DNA of 64,000 nucleotides from JACMOY01 sp038322575 (lineage in GTDB: Bacteria; Actinomycetota; Actinomycetes; Actinomycetales; Angustibacteraceae). The DNA lies in NCBI GenBank assembly GCA_038322575.1, contig JBBQGB010000004.1, positions 23,505 to 87,504 on the forward strand. The letters run 5' to 3'. The notes below the pieces were generated by a model, which saw only the letters and a list, made by a program, of their open reading frames with translations, did no database searches and was not told the DNA's origin. Made by a program: the position numbers and the translations under genes. Shown here piece by piece: positions 25,554 to 35,119 of this stretch (positions are counted from its first letter, which is position 1; each line of letters starts with the position of its first letter).

Positions 25554-28085
25554 ATGAGCGGCGACGCGTACCGGCGGCTGCTCGACGCGCCACCGGACCT
25601 GCCGGTGGTCGCCGGCCTCGAGGCCCTGCTCGCCGCCGTGCGCTCCGGCGGGGCGGCGGTCCTGCAGGCACCACCGGGCACCGGCAAGACCACGCTCGTC
25701 CCCCCGGCGCTGACCGACCTCGGGCCAGGTCGGGTCCTGGTCACCCAGCCGCGCCGGATCGCGGCCCGCGCCGCCGCCCGCCGGCTGGCCGGGCTGCTCG
25801 GGCAGCCGGTCGGTGCGGGCGCCGGGTTCAGCGTGCGCGGTGAGCGGCGCACCGGCCCCGAGACGCGGGTCGAGTTCGTGACCACCGGCGTCCTGCTGCG
25901 GCGGCTGCAGCGCGACCCCGAGCTGCCCGGCGTCCTCGCTGTCGTGCTCGACGAGGTGCACGAGCGGCACCTGGACGCCGACCTGGCCCTGGCGCTGCTC
26001 GTCGACGTGCGCGCCAACCTGCGCGAGCTGCCGCTGGTGGCGATGTCGGCGACGGTCGAGGCCGAGCGCACCGCCCACCTGCTCGCCGCCGCGGGCGCCC
26101 GGCCGGTGCCGGTCGTCACGGTCGAGGGCAGCCTGCACCCGGTGAGCCGGCACCTGCGACCGCCGCCGCCGCGGGTCGAGCGCACGGACGGGCGCGGGGT
26201 CACCCCGGCGTTCCTCGACCACGTGGCCGACGTCGTGCGCGAGGCGCTGCGGGTCGACGCGGGCGACGTCCTCGTGTTCGTCCCCGGCGTGGGCGAGATC
26301 GACGGCCTGGCGCGCCGGCTCGGCGGTGACCTCGGGGCCGACGTCCGCCCGCTGCACGGCCGGCTGCCTGCCCGCGAGCAGGACCGCGCGCTGACGCCCG
26401 GCCCGCGCCGGCGGGTCGTGATCAGCACCGCGGTCGCCGAGTCGTCGCTCACCGTTCCCGGGGTGCGGGTCGTCGTGGACGCCGGCCTGGCCCGCCAACC
26501 GCGCACCGACCACCGCCGCGGGCTGGCCGGGCTGGTCACGGTGGGCGTCAGCCGCTCGAGCGCCGAGCAGCGCGCCGGCCGGGCCGGGCGCGAGGGGCCG
26601 GGCGCGGCGTACGCCTGCTGGTCGGCGGTCGAGGACACCCGGCTCGCACCCCACCCCTCGCCCGAGATCGCCACCGCCGACCTGACCGCGTTCGCGCTCG
26701 AGCTGGCCTGCTGGGGCAGCCCGGGGGGCGCGGGGCTCGCCCTGCTGGACGCCCCGCCCGAGGCCGCGCTGGCCGCCGCGGTCACGACGCTGCGCGACCT
26801 GGGGGCCGTGCACCCCGACGGCACGGTGACCGACCGCGGACGGCGGATCGCCGCCGTGGGCGCCGACCCCCGGCTGGCCCGGGCGCTGCTGGACGGTGCG
26901 GCGCTGGTCGGCGCGCACCGCGCCGCCGAGGTGGTGGCGCTGCTCGCCGACGACGCGCGTGCCCCCGGCGGTGACCTCGTCGCCGCGCTGCGTGCCGCCC
27001 GGCGCGCGCCCTCCGGGTCGCCGTGGGCGGCCGAGACGCGACGGATGGTCAGCGCCCTGGGCGACCGGCGGCCGGCCGTGGGCACCGAGCAGCTGGGCGA
27101 CGACCTCGCGGTGGGGCTGGTGACGGCCCTGGCCCACCCCGACCGGATCGCCCGACGGCGCCCCGGCGGGTCGGCGTACCTGATGACGTCGGGCACCGGC
27201 GCCGTGCTGCCGCCGGCGGCATCGGGGCTGTCGGGGCTGGCCTGGCTGGCGATCGCGGACGCCGACCGCGGGGCCGGGCGGGCGGACGCGACCGTGCGCT
27301 CGGCCGCGCCGCTGGACGAGGGTCTGGCGCTGCTCGCTGCGCCCGCCCTGCTCGTCGAGGACGACGAGGTGCGGTGGGAGGGCTCGGCCGTGGTCGCCCG
27401 CAGGGTCACCCGGCTGGGCGCGATCGAGCTGGCGCGCGTGCCGGTGACGCAGCCGCCGCCCGACCTGGTCGCGGCGGCGGTGCGGACGGGTCTGGCGGCC
27501 GAGGGGCTCGCGGCCCTGCCCTGGCCGCCTGCCGCCACGGCGCTTCGCGAGCGGATGCGGTTCGTGCACGGGGCTCTGGGCGCCCCGTGGCCCGACGTCT
27601 CGGACGCCGCGCTGCTCGCGGGCCTGGATGCCTGGATCGGCCCCGAGCTGGCCAGGGTGCGCGTCGCCCGCGATCTGCGCCACCTGCCGACGCTGACCGC
27701 GCTGCGTCGCCTGCTGCCCTGGCCGCACGCCGTCCGGCTGGACGAGCTCGCGCCCGAGCGCGTCACGGTGCCCAGCGGCTCGGCGGTGCGGGTCGACTAC
27801 GCCACCGACCCGCCGGTGCTCGCCGTCCGCGTGCAGGAGGTGTTCGGCTGGTCGGCGACGCCGCGCCTGGCCGATGGCCGGGTGCCCCTGCTGCTCCACC
27901 TGCTGTCACCGGCCCGACGCCCGGTGGCCGTGACCAGTGACCTGGAGTCGTTCTGGCGCAACGGGTACCAGCAGGTGCGGGGCGAGCTGCGCGGCCGCTA
28001 CCCCAAGCACAGCTGGCCACCGGACCCGTGGACGGCCCAGCCGACCAAGGGCGTCCGACGCGCGGGTCAGACCCCGAAGTCGTGA
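25554..28085 (+). CDS. hrpB: ATP-dependent helicase HrpB
   Basis: An 843-residue DEAH-family helicase. Motif I is APPGTGKTTLVP, motif Ia TQPRRIAARAAARR, motif II VVLDEVHERHLDAD (DEVH), motif III MSATVE, then VVISTAVAESSLTVPGV and the arginine-finger motif SSAEQRAGRAGREGPG. The HA2 and HrpB C-terminal domains follow, ending in SDLESFWRNGYQQVRGELRGRYPKHSWPPDP-type residues characteristic of HrpB. Its cellular substrate is unclear. The last 19 bp overlap the convergent tmsB-like gene. The ATG lies just before the first helix; it is divergent from the malic enzyme by 69 bp. Confidence 0.93.
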   Translation: MSGDAYRRLLDAPPDLPVVAGLEALLAAVRSGGAAVLQAPPGTGKTTLVPPALTDLGPGRVLVTQPRRIAARAAARRLAGLLGQPVGAGAGFSVRGERRTGPETRVEFVTTGVLLRRLQRDPELPGVLAVVLDEVHERHLDADLALALLVDVRANLRELPLVAMSATVEAERTAHLLAAAGARPVPVVTVEGSLHPVSRHLRPPPPRVERTDGRGVTPAFLDHVADVVREALRVDAGDVLVFVPGVGEIDGLARRLGGDLGADVRPLHGRLPAREQDRALTPGPRRRVVISTAVAESSLTVPGVRVVVDAGLARQPRTDHRRGLAGLVTVGVSRSSAEQRAGRAGREGPGAAYACWSAVEDTRLAPHPSPEIATADLTAFALELACWGSPGGAGLALLDAPPEAALAAAVTTLRDLGAVHPDGTVTDRGRRIAAVGADPRLARALLDGAALVGAHRAAEVVALLADDARAPGGDLVAALRAARRAPSGSPWAAETRRMVSALGDRRPAVGTEQLGDDLAVGLVTALAHPDRIARRRPGGSAYLMTSGTGAVLPPAASGLSGLAWLAIADADRGAGRADATVRSAAPLDEGLALLAAPALLVEDDEVRWEGSAVVARRVTRLGAIELARVPVTQPPPDLVAAAVRTGLAAEGLAALPWPPAATALRERMRFVHGALGAPWPDVSDAALLAGLDAWIGPELARVRVARDLRHLPTLTALRRLLPWPHAVRLDELAPERVTVPSGSAVRVDYATDPPVLAVRVQEVFGWSATPRLADGRVPLLLHLLSPARRPVAVTSDLESFWRNGYQQVRGELRGRYPKHSWPPDPWTAQPTKGVRRAGQTPKS

Positions 28086-29386
28086 CGCATCGGGAAGTGC
28101 GGGTCGCCCGTCTCGTCGGTGCGGGTGGCCAGCACCTGGTGCAGCTCGATCTGGTCGCGCTCGAACGACAGGCGCGACCCGGCCATGTACAGCCCCCACA
28201 CCCGGGCCGTGCCCTCGCCGACCTCGGCCACGGCCTCGTCCCAGCTCTCGACCAGGTTCGTGCACCAGTCGCGCAGGGTGAGCGCGTAGTGCCGGCGCAG
28301 GTTCTCGTCGTGCTGCACCTCGAGTCCCGCGTCCTGCATGGCGCTGATCATCGCGCCGGCACCGGTCAGCTCACCGTCGGGGAAGACGTAGCGGTCGATG
28401 AAGCCCCGGCGCCTGATACCGGGGTGCCGGTTGTCCGGCCGGGTGATCGAGTGGTTCAGCAGCCGGCCGCCCGGCCGAAGGCGCGAGCGCAGGAACGAGA
28501 AGTACGCCGGGTAGTTGGCCACCCCGATGTGCTCGGACAACCCGATCGAGCTGACGGCGTCGAAACCGCGCTCGGGCACCTCGCGGTAGTCCTGGTGGCG
28601 CACCTGCGCGCGGGCGGTCAACCCCCCGCGCTCGATCGCGGCGTTCGCCCATGCGGCCTGCTCGCGCGAGAGCGTCACGCCCACCGCGGTGACGCCGTAC
28701 TCGCGGACGGCGTGGCGCACCATGCCACCCCAGCCGCACCCGACGTCCAGCAGCCGCATGCCGGGTCTGAGCCCGAGCTTGCGCGCCACCAGGTCGTACT
28801 TGTGCGCCTGGGCCTGCTCGAGGGTGGCTTCGGTCGCAGGGAAGCACGCGCACGTGTAGGTCATCGACGGGCCCAGCACCAGCTCGTAGAACCGGTTGCT
28901 GACGTCGTAGTGGTGGTGGATGGCCTGCGCATCGCGGGTGCGCGAGTGGCGCAGGCCGCGCACCGCGCGCCGCAGCGGCCCGGGCACCTCCTGCGGCGGC
29001 GGGTCAGGCAGGCTCAGCGCCAGCGGCGCGAAGGTGCGCAGCGCTCGAACCGCGTCGCCAACAGCCGGCCGGGGTGGCTCGAGCAGCTCGGACATGGTGC
29101 GCAGCAACGGGTACGGGTCGCCGGGGTGGGCGCCCTCGAGCTCGAGGTCACCGGCGACGTACGCGCGGGCGAACCCCAGCGACGTCGGTGCACCCAGGAT
29201 GTACGCGAGGCCACGCGGACGCACCAGCCTCAGGTGGATGGCCGCGTCCGGGCGGCCGGCCGTGCTGCCGTCGTACGCGCTGAACCGCACGGGCGCGGCC
29301 GGGCCGAACATCATCGTGAACGCCTCACCGACGCTGGGCCGCGCGGCCCGTCCGGCGTCGGTCCTCGCCGTGCCGAAGATGCTCAT
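28067..29386 (-). CDS. tmsB: SAM-dependent fatty-acyl methyltransferase, TmsB/BfaB-like (cyclopropane-fatty-acid-synthase family)
   Basis: A 439-residue membrane-associated enzyme of the CFA-synthase family. The N-terminal domain (about 1-130) contains LGFARAYVAGDLELEG. The methyltransferase domain has the SAM loop LLDVGCGWGGMVRHA, preceded by HHHYDVSNRFYELVLG and MTYTCACFP and followed by SSIGLSEHIGVANYP. Alone it could be a cyclopropane synthase. Its 4-bp overlap with an FAD oxidoreductase upstream matches the tmsA-tmsB (bfaA-bfaB) pair that makes 10-methyl branched fatty acids such as tuberculostearic acid in actinobacteria, so I assign TmsB. The product would be a 10-methylene acyl phospholipid. 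Confidence 0.85.
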   Translation of the reverse strand: MSIFGTARTDAGRAARPSVGEAFTMMFGPAAPVRFSAYDGSTAGRPDAAIHLRLVRPRGLAYILGAPTSLGFARAYVAGDLELEGAHPGDPYPLLRTMSELLEPPRPAVGDAVRALRTFAPLALSLPDPPPQEVPGPLRRAVRGLRHSRTRDAQAIHHHYDVSNRFYELVLGPSMTYTCACFPATEATLEQAQAHKYDLVARKLGLRPGMRLLDVGCGWGGMVRHAVREYGVTAVGVTLSREQAAWANAAIERGGLTARAQVRHQDYREVPERGFDAVSSIGLSEHIGVANYPAYFSFLRSRLRPGGRLLNHSITRPDNRHPGIRRRGFIDRYVFPDGELTGAGAMISAMQDAGLEVQHDENLRRHYALTLRDWCTNLVESWDEAVAEVGEGTARVWGLYMAGSRLSFERDQIELHQVLATRTDETGDPHFPMRHDFGV

Positions 29387-30792
29387 CGTCGCCCCACCGC
29401 CTTCTCGTAGAGGTCGAGCAGCCGGCCCCGGGGGTCGTACTTCCGCTTGGCGTCGCGGTAGGCGCTCTCGCCGTACGAACGCCAGAACTCCTGCGGGGAG
29501 TAGTACGCGTCCGAGTACAGGGACTTGTGGCCGTCGTGGTCGGCGACGGCCTGCTCGATCGCGCGGTTGACGTCGCCGTCCGCAGCACCGGGAGCGATGG
29601 CCACGGTCGACCAGAACCCCACGTTGAGGTAGGTGCGGTCGGGGCCGAGCGGGTACAGCGGCCAGGTGCCGTCGGCGGTGCCGGCCACCGGACGCCGCAA
29701 CCGCAGCGGGCACAACCAGATCGGCTCGATCGGTACGTGATCGATGAACCACCTGACGAAGTCCGCGGTGCGTGCCAACGGGATCTCGACATCCTGCACC
29801 ACGCGCTCGCGGGCCGGCAGTCCCTTGCGGGCGTCGAGCCGGGCCTTGACGTGCAGGCGGTTCTCGAGTCCGACCAGCTTCTGGTAGCGGTCGCTGCGCA
29901 GCCACCGCCGCGGCACCCAACGACGAATGCGAGGGTTCTGCACGCCGAACACCCGCGAGCACCAGAACCAGTCGGTGTCCCACCGCCACAGGTAGTCCCG
30001 CACGGTCAGCCAGTCCTGGGGGCGTTCCTGGATCGAGCGGTAGTAGACCTGCTGGCCGGTGTAGTCGGAGGTGTACGGCGCCGTCGCAGCCCAGCTGCCG
30101 AGCGACAGGTAGGCCTCGGTGGCGGTGAAGACCGTGCCGTCGACGAAGTCGACCTGCTCCCCCGCCCAGGTGCGGGTGGCCACGACCTCGTCGATGGCGT
30201 CGGCCAGCATCTCGAGGTCGTCGAAGCGCACGTGGCGCAGGTGCACGAACGGCTGCACCGGCTCGAGCTCGATGGTCAGGGCCGTGGCGTAGCCGAGGGT
30301 TCCGTAGGAGTTGGGAAAAGCGTGGAACAGCGCGGAGTCCGGGCCGTCCGGCTCCGCGGTGACGACGTCGCCGGCGCCCGTCAGGACGTCCATGCTGAGC
30401 ACCGACTCGTGCGGCAGCCCGTTGCGGAAGGACGAGGACTCGATGCCGAGGCCGGTCACCGCGCCGCCCAGGGTGATCGTCTTCAGCTGCGGCACCACCA
30501 GCGGCATCAGCCCGTGGGCCAACGTCGCGTCCACCAGGTGCTCGTACGTCGTCATGCCCTGCACGACAGCGGTCCGGCGACCCGGGTCGACCAACAGCAC
30601 GCTGTCCAGGCCGCTGACGTCCAGACCCGGCGCGCCGGTGCGCACCCGTGGGCGGAACAGGTTGCTCGTGCGCTTCGCGAGGCGGATGGGCGCACCTGCC
30701 GGCAGCTCGCGCAGCTGGGTCTGCAGCCGCCGCACGGTCTGGTCGTGGTCGCTCGTGGTCGCCGTCGCAACCGTCGGTCGTTGAACGCTCAC
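29383..30792 (-). CDS. tmsA: FAD-dependent oxidoreductase, TmsA/BfaA-like
   Basis: A 469-residue flavoprotein of the PCMH/FAD-binding-4 fold. The FAD part runs over about 55-200, with RRTAVVQGMTTYEHLVDATL, the diphosphate-binding TLGGAVTGLGIESSSFRNG and GYATALTIELEP. The C-terminal part resembles the DWARF1/DHCR24-like branch (WLCPLRLRR, YLNVGFW). The predicted job is to reduce the 10-methylene acyl chain made by TmsB to the 10-methyl form using NADPH. No third tms gene is seen. GTG 30792 is the start; it lies 50 bp from a divergent epoxide-hydrolase-like gene. The assignment rests on family plus operon structure. Confidence 0.83.
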   Translation of the reverse strand: MSVQRPTVATATTSDHDQTVRRLQTQLRELPAGAPIRLAKRTSNLFRPRVRTGAPGLDVSGLDSVLLVDPGRRTAVVQGMTTYEHLVDATLAHGLMPLVVPQLKTITLGGAVTGLGIESSSFRNGLPHESVLSMDVLTGAGDVVTAEPDGPDSALFHAFPNSYGTLGYATALTIELEPVQPFVHLRHVRFDDLEMLADAIDEVVATRTWAGEQVDFVDGTVFTATEAYLSLGSWAATAPYTSDYTGQQVYYRSIQERPQDWLTVRDYLWRWDTDWFWCSRVFGVQNPRIRRWVPRRWLRSDRYQKLVGLENRLHVKARLDARKGLPARERVVQDVEIPLARTADFVRWFIDHVPIEPIWLCPLRLRRPVAGTADGTWPLYPLGPDRTYLNVGFWSTVAIAPGAADGDVNRAIEQAVADHDGHKSLYSDAYYSPQEFWRSYGESAYRDAKRKYDPRGRLLDLYEKAVGRR

Positions 30793-30842
30793 CCGGGCAC
30801 CTTACGACCACCCGACGGCCCGTGTCGTGGTACATCTCGACC

Positions 30843-31715
30843 ATGATCAGTGATGAGGTCGACGAGAACAGGCCCCGCCTGCGGACGGTCACCGGCGCTG
30901 ACGGTGTGCTGCTGCGGGTACACGATCGTGGGCCCATCCATGGGCCGATCGCTTTGCTGCTGCACGGTTTTCCGCAGCACGCGGGCTGCTGGGACAGCAT
31001 GCTGCCGGGCCTGCGCGACGTCGGGTTGCGCACCCTGGCCGTCGACCAGCGCGGCTACGGGCAGAGCTCGGTCCCGGACCACACAGCGGGGTACGCGCTC
31101 GACCGACTGGTCCGCGACGTCCTCGCCGTGATCGACGCGAGCGGTGCGACCGACGTCGTCCTCGTCGGGCACGACTGGGGGGCGATCGTCGCGTGGGCGC
31201 TTGCCGCCAACCACCCACACCGGGTCAAAGCCCTTGTCGCCGTGTCGGTCCCGCACCCGCGCGCCTTCGGCGAGGCGCTGCGCGCCTCGGGTGACCAGCA
31301 GGCGCGCTCCGCGTACATCCAGCTGTTCCGCGACCCCGACAAGGCCGCCTCGGTGCTGCTGGCTGACGACGCGCGGCGGTTGCGCGCGATGTTCGCGGGC
31401 GTCCCGCCGGCGCGGATCGACGACTACGTGACGCCGCTGCTCGCACCGGGCGCGCTGATCGGTCCGCTGCGCTGGTACGCCGCGATGCTCGGCCCGGAGT
31501 TCGCCCAGGTGCCCCCCGTTCAGGTGCCGACGACGTTCGTCTGGTCCGACGCGGACGTCGCGGTGTCACGCGACGCGGCCGACGCCTGCGCCCACTGGGT
31601 CTCGGGCACCTACGACCGGGTGGACCTCGCGGGGGTCTCGCACTGGGTGCCTGACCAGGCGCCCCAGGCCGTCGTCGGCGCGGTCAGCGCCCGCCTGCGG
31701 GCAGCCGCAGGCTGA
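30843..31715 (+). CDS. Alpha/beta-hydrolase, epoxide-hydrolase-like
   Basis: A 290-residue cytoplasmic hydrolase. The oxyanion motif HGFPQHAGCWDSML, DQRGYGQSS and the nucleophile elbow GHDWGAIVAW are clear. The nucleophile is Asp, not Ser, which points to epoxide hydrolases or haloalkane dehalogenases. The terminal acid is probably the Asp in FVWSDADVAVS and the His is in GVSHWVPDQAP. A cap-domain region lies between. It is divergent from the tmsAB pair and its last 32 bp overlap the convergent histidine-kinase gene. The substrate is unknown. Confidence 0.85.
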   Translation: MISDEVDENRPRLRTVTGADGVLLRVHDRGPIHGPIALLLHGFPQHAGCWDSMLPGLRDVGLRTLAVDQRGYGQSSVPDHTAGYALDRLVRDVLAVIDASGATDVVLVGHDWGAIVAWALAANHPHRVKALVAVSVPHPRAFGEALRASGDQQARSAYIQLFRDPDKAASVLLADDARRLRAMFAGVPPARIDDYVTPLLAPGALIGPLRWYAAMLGPEFAQVPPVQVPTTFVWSDADVAVSRDAADACAHWVSGTYDRVDLAGVSHWVPDQAPQAVVGAVSARLRAAAG

Positions 31716-32889
31716 ACCGGGCGCCTTTGCCGGGCTCGCCGTCGATGACCAGACGGCCGCCGTGGGCCCGTGCCACCTCGTCGACCAGGGCCAGCCCGAT
31801 CCCGAACCGGCGTCCTCCGCCCGGACCCGCTGCGCCACGGGCGAACCGCTGCACCAGCGTCGAGGCCGTGGCCGGGTCCAGCCCCTCGCCGTCGTCCGCG
31901 ACGAGCACCACCGCGTCGGACCCGCCGGACGTCACCTGCACGCAGACGTTGCCGCCGGGAGGGGTGTGCGAGAGGGCGTTGTCGACCAGGGACGACACGG
32001 CCCGCCGGATCGCCACCGCCGCACCGACGACCACGGCGGGACCGTCGTCGTGCCGGGCGACCAGGTGCACCGAGCGCTCGTCGGCCAGACCCCGCATGCT
32101 CGCCACCACGTCGTCGGCCAGACCGCACAGGTCGACGGGCTCGCCGCCGTCCACCCGCCCACCGACCTCCGCAGCGAGCAGCATGTCGCCGACGACGTCA
32201 CCGAGCACCCGCGAGTCGGCGACCAGCTGGTCGAGCTCGGCGCCACTGGCCGGGTCGAGCCTGCCGGCCAGCCGCCGGGCCAGCAGCTGGGCGCGCGTGC
32301 GCAGGATCGTGAGCGGCGTGCGCAGCTCGTGGCTGGCGTCGGCGACGAAGCGTCGCTGCAGGGTCAGGGCCGCGGCCAGCGGACGCACCGCCCGCCGGCC
32401 GATGATCTGCCCCAGGACGACGGCACCGGCCACGCCCACCACCGAGGCGGCGATGAGCGCCTCGATCAGCCGCTGGCGCTCGAGCTCGCCGCGGGCCATG
32501 TCGTAGACGGCACTGACCCGGCCGGCCTTGCGCGTGCCGGTGAACACCTGCGCCTCGTGGCCGCCGACGTCCAGGTGGGCGTCGCCGTCGGGCAGGCCAC
32601 GGGGGTCCAGGCGCCGGATGGACGCCGGCGCGCCGGGGCTGTCGCGGCGCACACCGGTGGGTGTGACCACCAGCAGCCACACGCCCGCCGGCGGGTCGGT
32701 GACGTCGTCCGCGGTGGCCCACGCCTGTCGGCTCAGCTCGCGCGCCTGCGCGTTCTGCTGGTGGGCCTCGACGGCGAGCAGCGCCACGCCCATCAGGGCC
32801 ACCAGCACCGCGACGGCGGCGGCCGTCTGCCAGGCGACCGCGCGTCCGGCGCGACGCACCAGCTGGTGGTCGGCGTCCACGGCCTTCAC
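31684..32889 (-). CDS. Sensor histidine kinase
   Basis: A 401-residue membrane kinase. TM1 is near 18-42 (AVAVLVALMGVALLAV) and TM2 near 130-153. The roughly 85-residue extracellular loop between them would be the sensor. A HAMP-like linker (RRAVRPLAAALTLQR) leads to the H-box DASHELRTPLT (His near 185), followed by N-box SLVDNALSHTPPGG, G1 VADDGEGLDPATA and G2 GIGLALVDEVARAHGG. It starts at GTG 32889, overlapping the response-regulator stop by four bases. The signal is unknown; the divergent flavohaem reductase operon is a plausible target. Confidence 0.9.
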   Translation of the reverse strand: MKAVDADHQLVRRAGRAVAWQTAAAVAVLVALMGVALLAVEAHQQNAQARELSRQAWATADDVTDPPAGVWLLVVTPTGVRRDSPGAPASIRRLDPRGLPDGDAHLDVGGHEAQVFTGTRKAGRVSAVYDMARGELERQRLIEALIAASVVGVAGAVVLGQIIGRRAVRPLAAALTLQRRFVADASHELRTPLTILRTRAQLLARRLAGRLDPASGAELDQLVADSRVLGDVVGDMLLAAEVGGRVDGGEPVDLCGLADDVVASMRGLADERSVHLVARHDDGPAVVVGAAVAIRRAVSSLVDNALSHTPPGGNVCVQVTSGGSDAVVLVADDGEGLDPATASTLVQRFARGAAGPGGGRRFGIGLALVDEVARAHGGRLVIDGEPGKGARFSLRLPAGGR

Positions 32890-33578
32890 GCGCTGCCCAT
32901 CCGGTACCCGCTGCCGCGGACGGTGCGCACGACGTCGCGACCGAGCTTGCGGCGCAGGTAGTGCACGTAGGTGTCGACCGAGCCCGTCGTGTCCGCGGCG
33001 TCGAACACCCGGCGCAGCAGCTCGTCGCGTCCGAAGACCCGACCGGGTCGCCGGGCCAGCACCAGCAGCAGCTCGCACTCGCGGCCGGACAGCACGACGT
33101 CCGGCGTCCCGTCACCGACCACGGTGCGCGAGGCCACGACCAGCCGGCGCACCCCGAGGTCGAGCTCGTCGGAGTCCTCGCGGTGGCGGCGCAGCAGCGC
33201 TCGCATCCGCGCCAGCAGCTCGTCCACGTCGAACGGCTTGACCAGGTAGTCCTCGGCGCCGGCATCCAGCCCCTCGACGCGGTCCGCAGCGGTGCCCCGC
33301 GCCGTCAGCACCAGCACCGGCGCCGTAACGCCCTGGTTGCGCAACCGGCGCACGAGGTCGACGCCCTCGATGGCGGGCAGCCCGCGGTCGACGAGCATCA
33401 GGTCGAAGCGGCCGCTGAGACCCAGGTGCAGGCCGCGCTGGCCGTCCCGCGCGACGTCCACGGCGTAGCCCTCGTCGACGAGCAGGGCGCTCAGCATCGT
33501 CGCCAGCTGCTCGTCGTCCTCGACGACCAGGACCCGCGGCCCCGGCGTCAGGGGGGTCGGTGCGGGGCGCTGGCTCAT
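32886..33578 (-). CDS. OmpR-family response regulator
   Basis: A 230-residue regulator. The receiver domain has acidic residues ED-D at 20-22, phospho-acceptor Asp64 in LMLVDRGLP, the Thr/Ala switch in VLVLTARG and Lys in YLVKPFD. The C-terminal winged helix has LSGRECELLLVLARRPGRVF and the recognition helix GSVDTYVHYLRRKLG. It is the first gene of the pair, coupled to the kinase by a GTGA overlap. It is divergent, by 86 bp, from the ferric-reductase-like gene, so it probably regulates that operon and itself. Confidence 0.92.
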   Translation of the reverse strand: MSQRPAPTPLTPGPRVLVVEDDEQLATMLSALLVDEGYAVDVARDGQRGLHLGLSGRFDLMLVDRGLPAIEGVDLVRRLRNQGVTAPVLVLTARGTAADRVEGLDAGAEDYLVKPFDVDELLARMRALLRRHREDSDELDLGVRRLVVASRTVVGDGTPDVVLSGRECELLLVLARRPGRVFGRDELLRRVFDAADTTGSVDTYVHYLRRKLGRDVVRTVRGSGYRMGSA

Positions 33579-33664
33579 GGCCGCATGGTGGCACGCGCGG
33601 TCTCAGACGTCTCTGAGCCGGGGGGTGGATCGTCGTCCTCGACGCTGCGCCCAGGAGGCCCCGG

Positions 33665-35119
33665 ATGACGACCCTGCACCACACCGCGAGTCACACCGCC
33701 CACGGAGCGGAGGTCCTGTCCGCCGGGCGGGTGCGTGCCCGACGGCGGCGCACCGCCGCCGACCTGCTCGAGGCGGCCGCGGTCGCAAGCGTGGTCGCGG
33801 TGGCCGTGCTGTTCCTGCTGGACGGCGGCGCGAGCGCGCTGGGCACCGGGACCGCTGCCGGCCGGCTGATCGGCTGGGGCCGGCTCACCGGGCTGGTGGG
33901 GACGGCGCTGCTGCTGCTGCAGCTGCTGCTCGCCGCCCGGCTCCCGGTCGTCGACCGCACCTACGGCCACGACCGGGCGCTGGTCGCGCACCGCCGGCTG
34001 AGCCGGGTCGCCCTGCCGCTGCTGCTGGCGCACGGTGCGGCCCTCACCCTCGGCTACGCCGCGCGCGACCACCTGTCGTGGGCCACCGGCTGGCTGGTCG
34101 AGCCGGTGCGCCTGCTCGGCGGGGCGGTACCCGACATGCTCACCGCGTTCGTCGCGATGGCCCTGCTCGTCCTCGTCGCCGTGACGTCGGTGCGCGCGGC
34201 CCGCCGCCGCACCAGCCACGAGACGTGGCACCTGGTGCACCTGGCCGGGTACGTCGCCGTCGGCCTCTCACTGCCGCACCAGCTGTCGGCCGGCACCGAC
34301 ATCGCCGGCCACCCCCTGACCCGGTTGGTCTGGACCGCCCTGTACGCCGCGACCGCCGGCGCCGTGGTCGTGTTCCGGGTGCTGCTGCCGCTGGTCCGCT
34401 CGGCCCGTCACCGCCTCGTCGTCGAGTCGGTCACCGAGGAGGGGCCCGGTGTGGTGTCGGTCGTGGTGCGGGGCCACGCGCTGCACACGATGCCGGTGCG
34501 GGCCGGGCAGTTCCTGCACTGGCGGTTCCTGACACCGGGGCTGTGGGCGGCCGCCCACCCGTGGTCGATCTCGGCCGCTCCAGACGGGCGCACGCTGCGC
34601 CTCACGGTCCGCCACCTCGGCGACCACTCGCGCCGGCTCTCGCACCTGCGACCGGGCACCCGCGTCGTCGTCGAGGGCCCCTACGGCGCCTTCACGACCG
34701 AGCGGCGCACCAGGCGGCGGGTACTGCTCGTCGCCGCCGGCATCGGGGTCACCCCGGTGCGCGCGATCGCCGAGGAGCTCGCCGGCGAGAAGGGCACCCG
34801 CGAGGGTGACGTGACCGTCGTCTACCGCGGTGCGGACGAGCGGTCACTGGCGCTGCGCGACGAGCTGGAGCACCTCGCGACGAAGGCTCCGGTGACCCTG
34901 CACCTGCTCACCGGTCCGCCCGTGCCGGGGTCGTGGCTGCCACCGACCGCCGGTCACCGGCCGGCCGACGCCGAGGCGCTGACGACACTGGTGCCGCGCC
35001 TGCGCGACCACGACGTCTACGTGTGCGGCCCGCCCGCGTGGATGCAGCTGGTGCGGCGCAGCCTGGCCGACGCCGGGGTCCCGCGCCACCAGGTGCACGA
35101 CGAGCGGTTCGGCTGGTGA
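33665..35119 (+). CDS. Ferric-reductase-like transmembrane flavohaem oxidoreductase
   Basis: A 484-residue membrane protein. Residues about 30-245 form six hydrophobic helices of the ferric-reductase domain. Candidate haem-ligand histidines are in RALVAHRRLSR, LLAHGAALTLG, TSHETWHLVHLAGY and SLPHQLSAG. A cytoplasmic ferredoxin-NADP-reductase-like part follows: FAD motif HPWSISAAPDG, VVEGPYGAFT, and NAD-binding VLLVAAGIGVTPVRAIAEEL, ending VYVCGPPAWM. It would move electrons from NAD(P)H across the membrane. The next gene, an exported FMN-binding protein, overlaps by four bases and is the likely electron acceptor. Confidence 0.88.
   Translation: MTTLHHTASHTAHGAEVLSAGRVRARRRRTAADLLEAAAVASVVAVAVLFLLDGGASALGTGTAAGRLIGWGRLTGLVGTALLLLQLLLAARLPVVDRTYGHDRALVAHRRLSRVALPLLLAHGAALTLGYAARDHLSWATGWLVEPVRLLGGAVPDMLTAFVAMALLVLVAVTSVRAARRRTSHETWHLVHLAGYVAVGLSLPHQLSAGTDIAGHPLTRLVWTALYAATAGAVVVFRVLLPLVRSARHRLVVESVTEEGPGVVSVVVRGHALHTMPVRAGQFLHWRFLTPGLWAAAHPWSISAAPDGRTLRLTVRHLGDHSRRLSHLRPGTRVVVEGPYGAFTTERRTRRRVLLVAAGIGVTPVRAIAEELAGEKGTREGDVTVVYRGADERSLALRDELEHLATKAPVTLHLLTGPPVPGSWLPPTAGHRPADAEALTTLVPRLRDHDVYVCGPPAWMQLVRRSLADAGVPRHQVHDERFGW

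Noticed and set aside
25485..27899. A 2.4-kb upstream extension of the malic-enzyme frame
   Set aside because: It is antisense to hrpB, whose helicase motifs are all intact. The translation is Gln/Arg/His-rich low-complexity sequence, and the malic enzyme is complete from ATG 25484.
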